A stretch of 64,000 nucleotides of DNA, taken from contig CM041200.1 of assembly GCA_023078555.1 (NCBI GenBank), positions 2,860,001 to 2,924,000 on the forward strand. The letters run 5' to 3'. How positions within the stretch are numbered: position 1 is the first letter of the stretch; every line of letters starts with the position of its first letter. Under the pieces are notes generated by a model. It was not told where the DNA came from. It did not search any database and was given only the letters and a program-made list of their open reading frames with translations. This document shows, piece by piece, positions 44,764 through 56,900 of the stretch. The DNA is from Ulva prolifera (lineage: Eukaryota; Chlorophyta; Ulvophyceae; Ulvales; Ulvaceae). Both the position numbers and the translations under genes were made by a program.

Positions 44764-46472
44764 ATGTCGGTGTCAGCGCTGTGCATTCTTGACAGTACTG
44801 GCAGCGCGATCTGTGCCAGAGACTATCGTGGAGATGTGCCATTGGGGGCCCTAGATGCGTTTTTCCCGGTGATCAGCGAGTTGGAGGAATCCAGCAAGGC
44901 GACGCCCATCTTCCAGCACGAAGGAGTAACATATGTCTGGATGCAACATGCCGATATCTTTTTGGTCGCGTTGTGCCAGTCCAACGCTAATGCTGCAAGC
45001 ACCATGTCTTTCTTGCATAAACTTCTTGAGGTGTTCAAGTTCTACTTCAAGAACGTCGTTGAAGAATCTATCAGGGATAACTTTGTCACAGTGTATGAGC
45101 TGTTGGACGAGGTCATGGACTTTGGCTTTCCGCAGTTCACGGAGGGGCCAATTCTACGGGAGTATATCAAAACAGAAGCACATAAACTCGAGGATTTCGT
45201 CGGTAAGCTATTCGGTTCGTCAGATGTCAAGAATCCCAGAGAACTTCCCCCACAAGTGACAGGCGTCGGTGCCACATGGCGAAAAGAAGGCATCTTTTAT
45301 CAGAGGAATGAGGTGTGACAAGATCCGCCATCCTTGCATGGAGTCATCTGGACCACGTCCACATTCAGGTCATGCGTAATGTCGTTCTGCAGGTTTTCTT
45401 GGACTGTATCGAACAATTCAATTTGATGGTCAACAGCAAGGGTGTGATCGTCCACTCTGAGCTGAAGGGTACACTACAAATGAAGGCATATCTGTCAGGG
45501 ATGCCTGAGTGCAAGTTGGGTCTAAATGACAAAACTATGTTCTCTCGGCAGGTGTGATTGTGTGATGATGGCTCTACAGCTTAAGAGCGCTGTCTGTCGG
45601 TGGTGCATGCTGTGCATGTGCTAGTGCCATGTCCCCCCTGCACACTGCATAAGTGTGTGGTGTATCAGACGATTCCAGCACAGTCCCCCTCAGTCACAAA
45701 ATTGCAGACACTGTGCATGGTTGTTCACCGTGGGTTTGCCTTGCTGTGCCTCGGCTGACGGTAAGTTGTTGACAGAGGTAGTGCCTGAAGGGACGGGGGG
45801 GCAGGTCCGTGGATCTGGAGGATATCAAGTTCCACCAGTGTGTCAGATTGACACAATTCGACGAAAATCGCCAGATTGTATTTACGCCACCTGATGGCGA
45901 GTTCCAGCTTATGTCGTATCGACTATCGCAATTGGAGCTAACGCCACCATTCTGGGTCGACTGCCAGAAAGAGCAGCATGGTAGCTCCCGGATAGAGCTA
46001 CTGATCAAGATCCGCAGCCAGTTCAAGCAGAAAGTGCAGGCACAGTCTGTGGAAGTTGCAGTACCATGCCCTCCAGATATCAGGAATCCAGTGACCAAGC
46101 AGAATGCAGTGTGCCTCCAGCGAATCATTGACACGCGTGCTGTATTCTGTGCACTCAGGTCTGAGTCTGCCTAATCTGCAGGGCAGCTGTGCTTATGATG
46201 CATCAGAAGATTGCTTGCGCTGGACCATCAAGAATTTCCCAAGTGACAAGGAGTTTTTCTTGCGTGCGAATTTGCATCTTCCATCTGTGAAGTCGGAAGA
46301 AATCGTGACGGGGAGGGGCCCGCCCATACGTGTCACGTTTGAAATTCCGTACAACGTTCCTTCCGGTCTTCAAGTCCGATATTTTAAAGTCTTTGAGCGT
46401 TCAAATTATGCAGCCTTGCCATGGGTGAGGTACATCACTCGCTCTGGTAGCTATGAGTTTCGGATGCCCTGA
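44764..46472 (+). CDS. AP1M: AP-1 clathrin adaptor complex, mu subunit
   Basis: Medium chain of the adaptor that selects tyrosine-sorting-signal cargo at the trans-Golgi network and endosomes. Four exons, 44,764-45,312, 45,393-45,551, 45,782-46,108 and 46,182-46,472, are all phase 0 and give 441 residues, close to the usual 420-430. The N-terminal longin domain reads MSVSALCILDSTGSAICARD and VVEESIRDNFVTVYELLDEV. The mu-homology domain has NEVFLDCIEQFNLMVNSKGV, then IVHSELKGTLQMKAYLSGMP, DIKFHQCVRLTQFDENRQIV and PPDGEFQLMSYRLSQ. The end is SNYAALPWVRYITRSGSYEF-RMP. The third exon start (after tag at 45,779-45,781) restores GRGGRSVDLED, which fits AP-1 rather than AP-2 or AP-4. An in-frame TTG at 44,758 is ignored in favour of the ATG. 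TGTAA lies 41 nt past the stop. Confidence 0.96.
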
Positions 46473-46692
46473 AGCTGCTATTCATGTGGTGGGACATGCA
46501 GCACAGCCGGGTTGTAACACGTACCCGTTGCAGCTCGTGCACGCAGTTTTCAAGTCAGGCGGCCTTCACCTCCCAGATGGGCCACACAGCATCGTGAAGA
46601 TGCGTACATGGTGCAAGGCGCCACAATCTTCCACGACAGTGTAGCCGCTTCCATGAATACAGTGACAGCTGCAACGTAGTGTGCTTGTGTAT
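46473..46692. other. AP1M 3' flank
   Basis: Contains TGTAA at 46,513-46,517; otherwise no feature. Confidence 0.5.
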
Positions 46693-46925
46693 TACGAGGA
46701 CAAAGCAAGGCAGGTAGCACCGCGAGCAACAACAAGAGGAAGCGCACAACCACGCTCCAGCCACACGCAGCACACATCAGCACACCCACGCAACGTCAGC
46801 ACCTGCGCTGGCCACAGCCACACACAAGCCCACACACCCAACAGCCACAAGCACACTCGCACCCCGCCCACCAGCCCGGCTCCAGAGCCCCGAAAGCACA
46901 CGCAGCCGAGGCGAGTGTGTTTTTT
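46693..46925 (-). repeat. CA-rich repeat, subfamily B copy 2
   Basis: ATTACGAGGACAAAGCAAGG then CAGGTAGCACCGCGAGCAAC match the family D/B end on the minus strand, and internal blocks match 21,375-21,690. A run of eight or more T follows at the distal edge. Confidence 0.65.
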
Positions 46926-48401
46926 TTAACACAAACCTGCTGTGTTTGGGAATGCAATCTGAAGTCTCGCATGGCTCTCTGGGTTCAGCGGTCTGCGATC
47001 ACGTGGCAGCCCATCGTCTCACGTCGTTTGACAACGTCATCATAAAATATGCATTGTGGAGACAGAGTTGCGGTACCTTGCAGCGCCCACCTGAGACTAC
47101 CCATGGTTGCAGCGTCAAGAGATAGAAGAGCCTTCAATGTCTGAGCCAAGTTCTGTGTTGTTTTGTATTCTCTCGGCCAACTCTTACTTTTATATAGCAC
47201 ATTCTGAGCCATGTAGAGCTGCAGCCATACGGCCAATCACACAGACACCAGCACAGCCAAACATCACTGCCACGTTGTGCTAAGCGACGATCGATGCATG
47301 CACACATGTACTGGATATATTCACTACCGGTGCTACCGGTGTGGATGTGTCCTGGCCGAGGTTACTTGTGAGGTGTGTGAAGGGTCGCATGTCCTGATGG
47401 AATCCATGGCCGTGCGGGTTGAACGTCCCCCCCCCCGGCTGTTGCAGGACACACAAAGCTTTCGTTCTTTTCATCTAGGCTGCCGAAAGGACCATGATCT
47501 CGGTAGCTGAAAGCTGATGCCATCTGAACGCGGGCATTGTAATGCGTACCATCGATGCCTGACGAGCACACCCGTATGTGCCTGTCATGTAGCTGGTTGG
47601 ACGGCCCACGCCAGATCCTGTATCCCGCTGCCTGCATGAATTTGGTCTGAAGCGATTTCGTCGCGATCCTATCCACTAGTGGAGCATGAGAACAGGCCCA
47701 ACGCCGGTCACTGGACGGCTCGGTAGGCGTTGTGGACATTGCAGCTAAAACCTGCTGTGCAACAAGTCGTTGATACTTTCTCCGCAACATGTGCCACGTT
47801 CCACTCTACATTATTCTTACCCTTACATACGCTCCGTCAGTTATAGCTGATGCTATTGCCGCATATCATCTGTAGCCACTTGTCGGTATCCAACACCGCT
47901 CGAATTCTCTGGTCGCTGCCGGACAGCAGGCCAGAGCGCTGTATACGTGCCATGCGAGGAACAAACTGCACCAGTTAGGCTTGACACACGTCGCTGCACG
48001 AGCTTTACGCGGAAGTGACGCTGCCGCTCTAGATGCGTACACTCACAGGAGCGGGCATCTCGGTGCCCAACAAGAACATGCCATCAGGCAATGCCCCTTA
48101 AGTGCTGACTTGAACTCTTTCGCATACGTATATGCGGTCATTCGATTACATCACGCCGTTCCACCAAATGCAGTTAGGATTAGCATAATCATTCGAGCCC
48201 GCTCTGACATTTCTTAGCTGATCAGAACATTCGAATGCAGAGTATTACGACACTGATTATGGGAACAAATCTTCGTTCGCAAGATGTGTGCAAGGTTAGC
48301 GATTTAGACTGCTTTCACTGCATTATCGCTGACAACGTCCTACAGAGGCAATGCATGTTGCTCTCCAGAACAATGATCTCAGATTTTGACGCGACTTGTG
48401 A
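46926..48401. other. Unassigned region
   Basis: A 142-codon minus frame (47,790-47,362) has no recognised motif. Short plus frames from 47,981 may be 5' exons of the next gene but carry no family signal. Confidence 0.4.
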
Positions 48402-49330
48402 ATGGATGCACGTTGCATGAAGCCGTTTCATTGTGCAGAGTCTCCACACCGTGTGGCGGTCATGCGCTCCGGCACATCCAGGTTCAAAACTGAGAAAGCT
48501 GTCTCAGTCACACCTTTCGGAGCATATCACATCGATGCAGCACATAGAAAGGATATCGCGTCGTCTGTGCGAGGTGCTGTTCTGCTTGCTGAATCTGTAC
48601 AGCTGTTGTTTCAAACATTTCCACTTCACGCACCTTTACGCAAGAGTGACCAGCATCTGAATCGGTACTGCAATATCATTTTGCAAAATGGCATCGTGCA
48701 CACACGTGTTCTTACATGTGCTGAGTATCTGCCTATGTCCCTGGTCTTGACGCATACAGCTTCTGTGGCGTTTCAAAGCTGATCATGTCGAATTGCACAG
48801 ATAACACTCGCTTCTGCTGCGCATTCGATTCTCCGGGTAGGAAAGATACTCTGTCTATGTCAAACGGCCCAGGCGTATGCTACGATGTAAAGTCATTGTC
48901 GAGTGGGCAGCACCCGACGCTAGCCCAGTCTGCGGAACTGTCTCCTGTGCGCTATGCCATGATGAGGTGTGAGCCAAATTTCGTGCAATCACTGAGGTTT
49001 TCCGTGCCACCGGAAGTTCATCTACCATCAAAATTTCTGTTGCAGATCAAGGCAGGCAAGAGTTGCAGCGGCCCAACAAACTGCAGCCCCTGATATTGTC
49101 TACAACACAGATTTTCTGGGTAAAGAGATGCTGTGGACACGGATTGAAAACTCTCCTATTCAGTACGCCAACTTGGGGAAGAATGGCGTAAAGCGCTCTA
49201 GTTTACACGTCCGTACGTCATGTCCTGACAGTTTGGGCCCTGGCTCATATGATGCCCCGGTGCCAAAGGATGTAAGGGTATCCCTGATGCTCAATCAAAA
49301 TCAGATGAGCAGGTGTGCGTGGCTATGACT
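48402..49330 (+). CDS. Second STPGR-type (PG-rich repeat) ciliary protein, borders approximate
   Basis: Plus-strand exons carry degenerate sperm-tail PG-rich motifs. The first holds SGTSRFKTEKAVSVTPFGAY with HID. The second, about 48,785-49,046, reads NTRFCCAFDSPGRKDTLSMS then NGPGVCYDVKSLSSG. The third, from about 49,091, reads APDIVYNTDFLGKEMLW, SPIQYANLGKNGVKRSSLH and SCPDSLGPGSYDAPVPKD. The recurring [R/F]F...PG(P)GxY(D/N) pattern supports the family. Start, stop and exon ends are not fixed. Unlike the 3-5 kb gene it lacks the G-x-G-x-Q-x-x-S unit, so it is a different member and not a tandem copy. Exons may continue downstream. Confidence 0.55.
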
Positions 49331-50913
49331 CCTCTGATGCTCTGAGTCTGGGGACTTCGTGGCTCACCAGACCTGGCACAGCTGCTGAACACTACAGCAT
49401 GTTTACAGTATGGTTTCTAGAGCACCAAGGCTGGCAACGGATACTGTGGACCCCACACGCAACCTGGGAAGCACGTGGAGGCCAGAGCACGATAGGAAGT
49501 ACTGGAATCGTGGCACTACTGTCTGCAAGGCCAAGTTGCAGCGCTGAGTGCCTGTACCCAGCCGTTCGTATTGATGAGACTGATGAGACTAAGGCCATAT
49601 GCGTGGACTCGATCATTTAAATACGTGTCAAGCTGGTTGCGGACTTGGGCTACCCAAATGAACAAGGCTTCAGGGCTTCGATGCACCATCAACTGGTTGG
49701 CTGTTTGGGATGGTCAGCCTTGTCAACGGTTCACATTGCTGTGCAGCACCTGTGCCCTGACTGCTGTCGCCTACAGCGACGGTGTTGTCATGCGTTTGCC
49801 CTGCGGGTGCCTGACCAAGGGCACTGCTTCGATGTCCTCTGGCAGTGGCCATCGTCGCTACTGTGTCGGCTGGTCAGCCTTTCTTACAGTCCTGGAATGT
49901 GGAGGACATGGAACACCTCTTGGATTGCTCTCAGAATCTGGATGAGAGCTCATGATCGCTTAGGTATACAAGCACCTCGAACACAGATCTGTGCTCGCAT
50001 GTTTCATTGCAGCCATCAGCTGCAAGATGGCATGCATCCATCGCGTGTCTGGGTACGCTCACATGGACATTCAGGGCTTGTAAAAGTATGAAATGGCTCC
50101 ATGGCACAGCAAGCGCCGTGTGTGCTTTGAATAAGATCGAGTGGATGCCACTAAATCAAACTCACGCATTGATGAAGGCTGTCGTCGCTCAGTCTGTCAG
50201 ATTGGGCCTCGGCCTTGTTATCTCGATGCTCTTGTCCCTGGTGCTTCCGTTTGCGTGGTTCTCAACTCACCTGCGTAGACTGCAAGCGGCCTGGTGCACC
50301 GGTAGCCATGTGCTCGCAATGCATGCAGGCCAGACTTGCAGAGCGGCAGCTGGTTGATCGCTCTAACTACCTAACCGAAGCAGCCTGCCTGAAAACTGCA
50401 TTCATCGCACTGTTCGAGATGTCCACATATGATGCTATCCGTGTATTCGCGGGTTTCTTTACAAAATCACATACAGCCTCCCCTGAGATCGGTTGTTTGA
50501 TCTCGACATGCATCGGCAGTCAAGGTGCCATCGAAAGCGATGAAATGATGATGTCACGGTAGTCTACGTTCCGTTAGGAGGAAGGTGTTCGGGTTCGTGT
50601 TCGGCCAATAAGTGCACGATGCACTGCAGCCTCTCCTCTCGAGGGAACGCTTCAGCATCGCTGTCGCATGCTGGCGTACGGGCATGCAAACAACGAGGAT
50701 CATCACAATCCGGACAATGTTGCGGACTTCAAGAATCGTCGCAAGCGCTGCGCCCAATGGTACTCGTCCATGCAGTGTTTCAGTACACGCAACGGCCTCC
50801 CGCGGGATGCTCCGTGCACCACAGTTGTGACTACAATCATCGTTGCAACACCATACGTATGCTGGGAATGCCATATCACCATTTTTTTGGGTTTAATGAG
50901 CTTTGTTTTGCAG
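49331..50913. other. Unassigned; possible exons of flanking genes
   Basis: The plus frame at about 50,265-50,360 reads CVDCKRPGAPVAMCSQCMQA, a CxxC-x9-CxxC arrangement that could be a small zinc-binding exon. The 5' exons of the CRSH gene are expected here, but no transit peptide was recognised. Other frames lack motifs. Confidence 0.3.
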
Positions 50914-53900
50914 ACCCGAGCGTATGGCGGAGGACCACAGCTCGCACAGGCAGCAGCGTCGGCCCCACGGGGTGTGGGAGAGGGCCAGTTATTTTATGAA
51001 CTAGCGCTAGTCTGGCAGGAGCTTCTCAGTCGCTTTGCTGTCGCGCGTGAGGGTCGCGCTCAAGCTCAGATGTTGCTTACCGCGTTGAAGCTTGCGATCG
51101 CAGCGCTGCGGATCGCCCCACTGTCCCCAGACGGAAGGTAGTGATTTCTATCAGCTGCATGAATTGCTTGCTTTGACGCCCCGGGAAAGCTTAGCAGTTC
51201 GCGTGTTGTCCTCGCTGAAGTGTGGTCACGGCTGTATCGGAACCCAGACTGTGGACGAGCCACGGTTCCGCAGCGGCTCTGAGATCACCTGCCGCCCTCG
51301 TAATTGTGGATCCTCTCCACTACATTGGTATCGCTATGCAGATGGCCTCACACCACAGACGTCGTGTCAGCAGCTCTGCCAAACTGCCAGTGCATTTGCA
51401 GGCCACAAGCACAGCGAGCAGTGGCAGTCGCCATGCTGCTCTCCGACCTGTCCACCTCAGGCGTGCCTGTGGATGTGCACAGTGTCGTTGCAGCAGTCGT
51501 TGTTGACGGTGTGTCATCTGGCCACATCCCCATGGAAGTGGTCCACCGGGAGCAAGGCATGGACGTACGCCCTGCCACTCCTCCTCTATACACATCGTCC
51601 ACACTGTCGCTCGGCAATGCCCTTGCATGGAAGGCGCCCGCTTCTGCATGGCCGATGCATAGAGCCCACCTGCCGGCAGTGCCTGTCACCCTCAACTGTC
51701 ATTTAAGCCCTAGCACCACTGCAGGCCTGCGTGCTGGTGCACGAAGTGCAGCGTGTGCGCGCCGCCCCCCGCAGCATCGACATGTACGACGATCGCTCCG
51801 CTGCTGCGCTGCGCGAGCAGATCCTGTCGACGTGCGACACGCGCGCTGTGCTTGTGGAGCTCGCCTGCCGCCTCGACCAGCTCCAGAACTGCCACACCAT
51901 GAGCCTTGCTCGGCAGCAGGTCCTCGCGCTCCAGGTGCCCCCCCCCCCCCCCCCCCCCCCAACACCACTTTTCTGTCTACACGCATAAGCTGTGTTGTCA
52001 CTGCAGCTGGTTGCCATCCCGGCAGACTGTGGCTGCCGTGCGAAGCGAGGCGACCCGCGTGGTGGGGTGTGCTCAGGCCGTGCTGTGATGTGGGGGCGCG
52101 TGAGGACGCCTCCATGCTCTCCCCCGGTGTGCACGCCGGCAGCCAGTATGGCCGGCTGAGTGCAGGTGCTGCAGATCTTCTCGCCGATGGGCCATGCGCT
52201 GGGGCTGTCGGTGGTGAGCGCACGGCTGGATGACCTCGCGCTGGGGGTGCTCTTCGGCTCAGTGTACGCCGACATGCGTGACTGGATGGGCGAGCAGCAG
52301 CGGCACTGGACGGGCCTGCTCGAGGACATGCAGCGGCAGGTGCAGCAGGCGCTCGACACGTGTCCGGAGCTCGCAGAGGTGGGGGCCGTCGCTTGCGTGT
52401 CTACAAGGGCCAAATCGGCATACTCATTGATGAAGAAGCTGGCCACTCTCTCTGGCACGCCTCTCCCCTCGCGTGCGGTGCATGCCACCTGGGGCAAGCC
52501 CTCTCATGCCGCATCTGTCTCGCTCGTTGACTGTTGGTCCAAAGTGGCAGTGGCTGGGTTGCTGAGGTGGGTGGCACATGCACCGTCTGCCCATGTGTGT
52601 GCTCGCAGCTCAACCACTACCAGGTGGTACAGGTGTCTGGCTGCAGCTGGAAGTGCGCTTATGCATGATGGCCGGCCGTCAGCAAGCACAGCCAGGCGCC
52701 TGGTGCTCGTCCTTCTCTACGGTGAACCTGTAGTCCTGGGTGCCATTGTGCTAGTGTGGCAGTGTGCTTGCCTCGTGCCATCTGTCAGCAGGCTGGTGTG
52801 GGGTGCAGACTTCAGTTGTGGCGGCAAGGCGCTGGACGAGACGTACGACGTGCTGGGCATGCGCATCATTGTGGAGGGCCGCGGCGGCGTTCCACTGCCC
52901 GAGGCCGCCGGCCGTGACGCCTGCTACGCCGTTGAGCGCGTTGTCGGCGGCCTGTGGACCGTCATCCAGAGCCGCCGGAAAGACTACATCGCGAAGCCGA
53001 AGAGTAATGGCTACCAATCGCTACACCTCGCCGTCGAGGTGCCGGCCAACCTGCGGCGCGGCGCCGGTGCCGGCGCAGGCGCAGCGCGTGGCGGTCGCGT
53101 CACGGCGGTGGAGGTGCAGGTGCGCACGAGCGCCATGCATGCAGCCGCGGAGGAGGGCATTGCAGCGCACATCTCGTACAAGAGCGGCATGGACGTGCAG
53201 CAGTCGACGCGCCTTCATGAGTGGACGCAGCAGCTCATGCAGGCACGCTCCGTCCCCCCCACGTGTGCCCCTGCTGGTGCAGGGCGCATCAGTGCACGCA
53301 CCGCCGCACATGTCTGCACCGATCAGCGGTGCGCATCCCGCCAGTGTGTTGAGGAGGTGCTGGGTGTGACTTCAGGGGCAGTGTGTGCAGGCATTCAGCG
53401 CGTCGGAAGCCACGACCTCGATTGAGCGGTGGGGCAGCGACGCGACAGAGTCTGATGGGGAGGGGGCGTTGGAGCCGCCGGTGCGTGTGTGTGCGCCGTC
53501 TGCGCCAGCGGCCACCGAGAGCCTCTCGCTGGTCACGAGCGCCGCAATCAAGTCGTCGCTGCTGCAGAACGTTCCGGAGGCACTTGCGGCAGCGTCGGCG
53601 GTGACGGCAGAGGTGGCTGCGCGGGAGCTGTTTGCACACATCGACCGTAACGGCGACGGCGCGATCTCAATAGAGGAATTGCAGGATGTGATGCGGGACC
53701 TCGGGGAGGATTCTGCTGCGGCCGCGGCGGAGGCCCGGGCGCTGCATGCCGCGCTGACGGACCGCCGCGGTGCAGGTGGCCACATCACGTATGCAGACCT
53801 GCTCAGCTTCCACCGCAGCGCCCTGGCGAGTGACAGCGGCCTAGACAGCAGCCAAGGAGCAGCACGCAAATCCTCGCCGCAGTCCCTGTGCGCGGTGTCC

Positions 53901-56900
53901 GCAGCTGCGCGGCAGCCGCGCCACGATGGCCACTGTGTGGGGCGGCCGTTCGGGGCATGTATGCGGGGGGTCCGACTGGGCCGCCAGGTGAGCATGCGTG
54001 CGCATGCTCGCGACCAGCAGTCGCAGTCGGCGCGCTTGTCCAATGGTGCGCCGGTGGACGGGCCGGGGCAGGTGCAGGCTGGGGTCCGCACAGTGGAGGT
54101 GGGGCCGGCGGGGGCAGGCCCAGACGTGCTGCAGCGGCCGCAGCTGCGGGCTGACCTGAGCGGCGGCGGCGACGACGGGTCATATCGCTGGACGGACCCC
54201 AACGCGACGCAGTGGGACGTGCCGCTGGATCAGCTCGAGGCAGAGCGTGCGGAACTGGAGGCCTCCGAGGGAGATATGCCCGAGGAGCAGCGCAGGTTCC
54301 TGGACCGCATCAACCTTGATGTGATTCCCGGGGGGCTTGACACGGGGAAGTGGCAGGCAGCGGACGTGCTGCAGGTTGCTGGCACGTCGGCGCGCGTGCT
54401 GCGGGAGGCGTCGCCGTTCATGCTGCTGCTTGACGAGGGAGCGGTGGACTGCGTGGATAACGTGCTGGGTGCGCTGGTGCTGCGCGACGGACGGACAGCG
54501 CTCGTTGTGCCGGCGCACGGGCCGCTGGTGATGGGCGCGACGAAGTTCCGGGGGTGCGACGTGGTGCTGGACGAGCCACGCATCTCAGGGCGGCATGTGT
54601 TCTTCGAGGCTGTGACCGGCAAGGGCGGCACGCGGCTGACGGTCACCGACATGGGCTCCACCAACGGTGTGTACTTCAACGGCGAGAAGCTGCAGCCGTG
54701 GGCGCCGGTGGAGCTCGGCGTCGGGGATGTAGTCGTGCTGGGGGCGCGCGAGTTTGCGCGCTTCGAGGTCGGGCCGGTCGGCAAGGCAGACCTCAAGGTG
54801 CGGGGCGGGCTATCGCACCTGGCTCTGTCAGCACAGCAGCTCCTGCGTCAGCCCGGCAATATGTAAGCATGGCGTTGCTTCTGCCTCTCAGCATTGCCTT
54901 GCAACAGTTTGCAACACGTGGCTGCCGTGTGGCCGCTGAGCGCTGGGGATCTACGCTGGGTCGAGCTGATGTGCTGTGCTGCACAGGAGGCGTCAACGAT
55001 TGCGGCCCTGGTGGACGACCTCAAGGCCCTGGGCCACCACATGAGCGACCGTGCATGGCGGATAAACAAGCGCCAGCGCCTTGCACTTGGCTGCCTGCGC
55101 CACCCAGCCTCGCAGCTCACCAAGGCGACGCTAGCTGAGTCAGGCAGGCCCCCTGTCGCCAAGACGCTGCCACGCACGTCCCTCGCAGACGTGGCCACTG
55201 CGGCCGTGCCGCTGGCCGCGTGGAACCGCCGCGGCCGCGACGACCTAGTGCGCGACTTGCTGCGCCAGGGCAACGTCAACCGCGCTGTGGACCTGCTGCA
55301 CCGGCTCGCGGTCAACTACCCAACAGACCCGCGCACATGGGTGGCGCTCGCAGAGCTGCGCCTGTTCTACGACGCGGACGTGGCTGCTGCGCGTGTGCGC
55401 TGCCGCGCTGCTCTCGAGGCCCTGTGCATCTCCCGCAGCCAGCTCAAGAGCATCATCAGCCTTGGCCATGACCACACGGACAAGCTGATCCGGCTAGACC
55501 TCATTCAAGTGCATGTGCGCCACCCTCGCATAGAACCGGCCTGCTGCACTTAGCAAGTGTTGGGCCACCGCAGGAGGTGCCACCAGTAGCCGATGGTAGC
55601 CACTGCATCATGTCGTGGCTGCGTTGAGTCCCAAAGGTGATGCTTGTGTGGCTCCACGCGGTGCGCAGCTGGCATGTTTAAGGACGTGCGTGGTATGCTG
55701 CAGGCGTTGACAACATTCGCGTTGACAGAGGCACAGGCGAACGTTATGACCCCGGCACGGCGGCTGTTTCGGGAGGCAGAGCAGCTCGCGGTTCGCAGCG
55801 GCCTGCTTGCGATGCAGTATGTCTTCTGGTCATGGGGGGACTGCGAGCTGCAGCAGGGTAATCCCGCGATGGCGGTGGAGGTTCTCAAGCGCGGCCTCCG
55901 CGTCTGCAAGACCCCCGCCCTCATGCTCCTCCTTGCCAAGGCATGCCCCCGCCCCCTTCGTGTCGCAAATTCTGCTGGGTTTGTCCTGTGTCAAAGCGGT
56001 AGACCAGGACAGCCACTGAGGATCAGGTCTGGATTAACAAGGACGCGTACAATTCATCTAGACAACCGTTTCCGCGGGATGCGCTGGTGCCGGCTACATG
56101 CGGGGTGCTCGGACCAGCGTAATTGCCGGCGCCTTGACGTGCCGGCGTGTGCAGGCAGAACTGACGACTGGCAAGAAGGTGCGCGCGACAAAGCGGCTAG
56201 AAGCGCTGTCAACGCGCTTCCCCGGCTCCGCAGCGGCTGCGTATGTGCATGCATCAGCATGCCTTGACACGGGGGCGGCGCAGAGCGCGCTGCAGATCGC
56301 AGAGCGCTTTGCCAGCGCGGACGATGGCGAGGCGGACGCGGGGGTTCGTGCCGCACTGCAGACCTGCAAGGCACGCGCGTTGACCGCGCTTGGGCGGCTG
56401 CCGGCTGCGCTAGAGTGCGTGGAGGCCGCGCGGGAGAATGAAAGCCGCAGCCCGCACATTCTCATGCATGCGCATGAATTCCACCCTTGGCGGCTGCCCG
56501 AGGAGGCACGGCCGGCGCTGAAGGAACCGCACCTGTTTGTGCACTCGTGCATACGTGCCTCGCGGCAAGGGTTTGTGTGGGTGCGGGAGGTAGTGTCACG
56601 AACGCAGCTCGACGTGGCGCGAGCGCTCATTCCACAGAATCCGCAGAGAGCTTATAGCCTAGCAAGGGATGCCGTCAGTTCGGGGAAGGCGCAGCTGATG
56701 TCACACTGTGTGGCGGCTGAGGCGGCGCTTGCATACGATCCTGCCACTGCGCGGCCGCACTTGATGGCGGCACTGCGGCTGGGTGGGAACAACGCGACAG
56801 TGCTCAGGCTGTTCTGTGCCTGGGCACATAGATGTGGCTACGCTGAGGATGCGACCACGGTAGAGCTCCTAGCGGATGAATTACAACGATTAGGCAAGGG

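Noticed and set aside
52160-53425. Single 421-codon exon for the CRSH core
   Set aside because: The frame is open throughout, but 52,470-52,810 does not resemble RSH sequence and probably contains an intron that happens to be open.
54861-54866. Stop codon ATG-TAA as the true end of an FHA-terminated CRSH
   Set aside because: A phase-0 donor at 54,798 links the FHA exon to 54,987. The downstream HAT exon has an acceptor but no upstream in-frame ATG, so a separate gene start is not supported. Kept as the main alternative.
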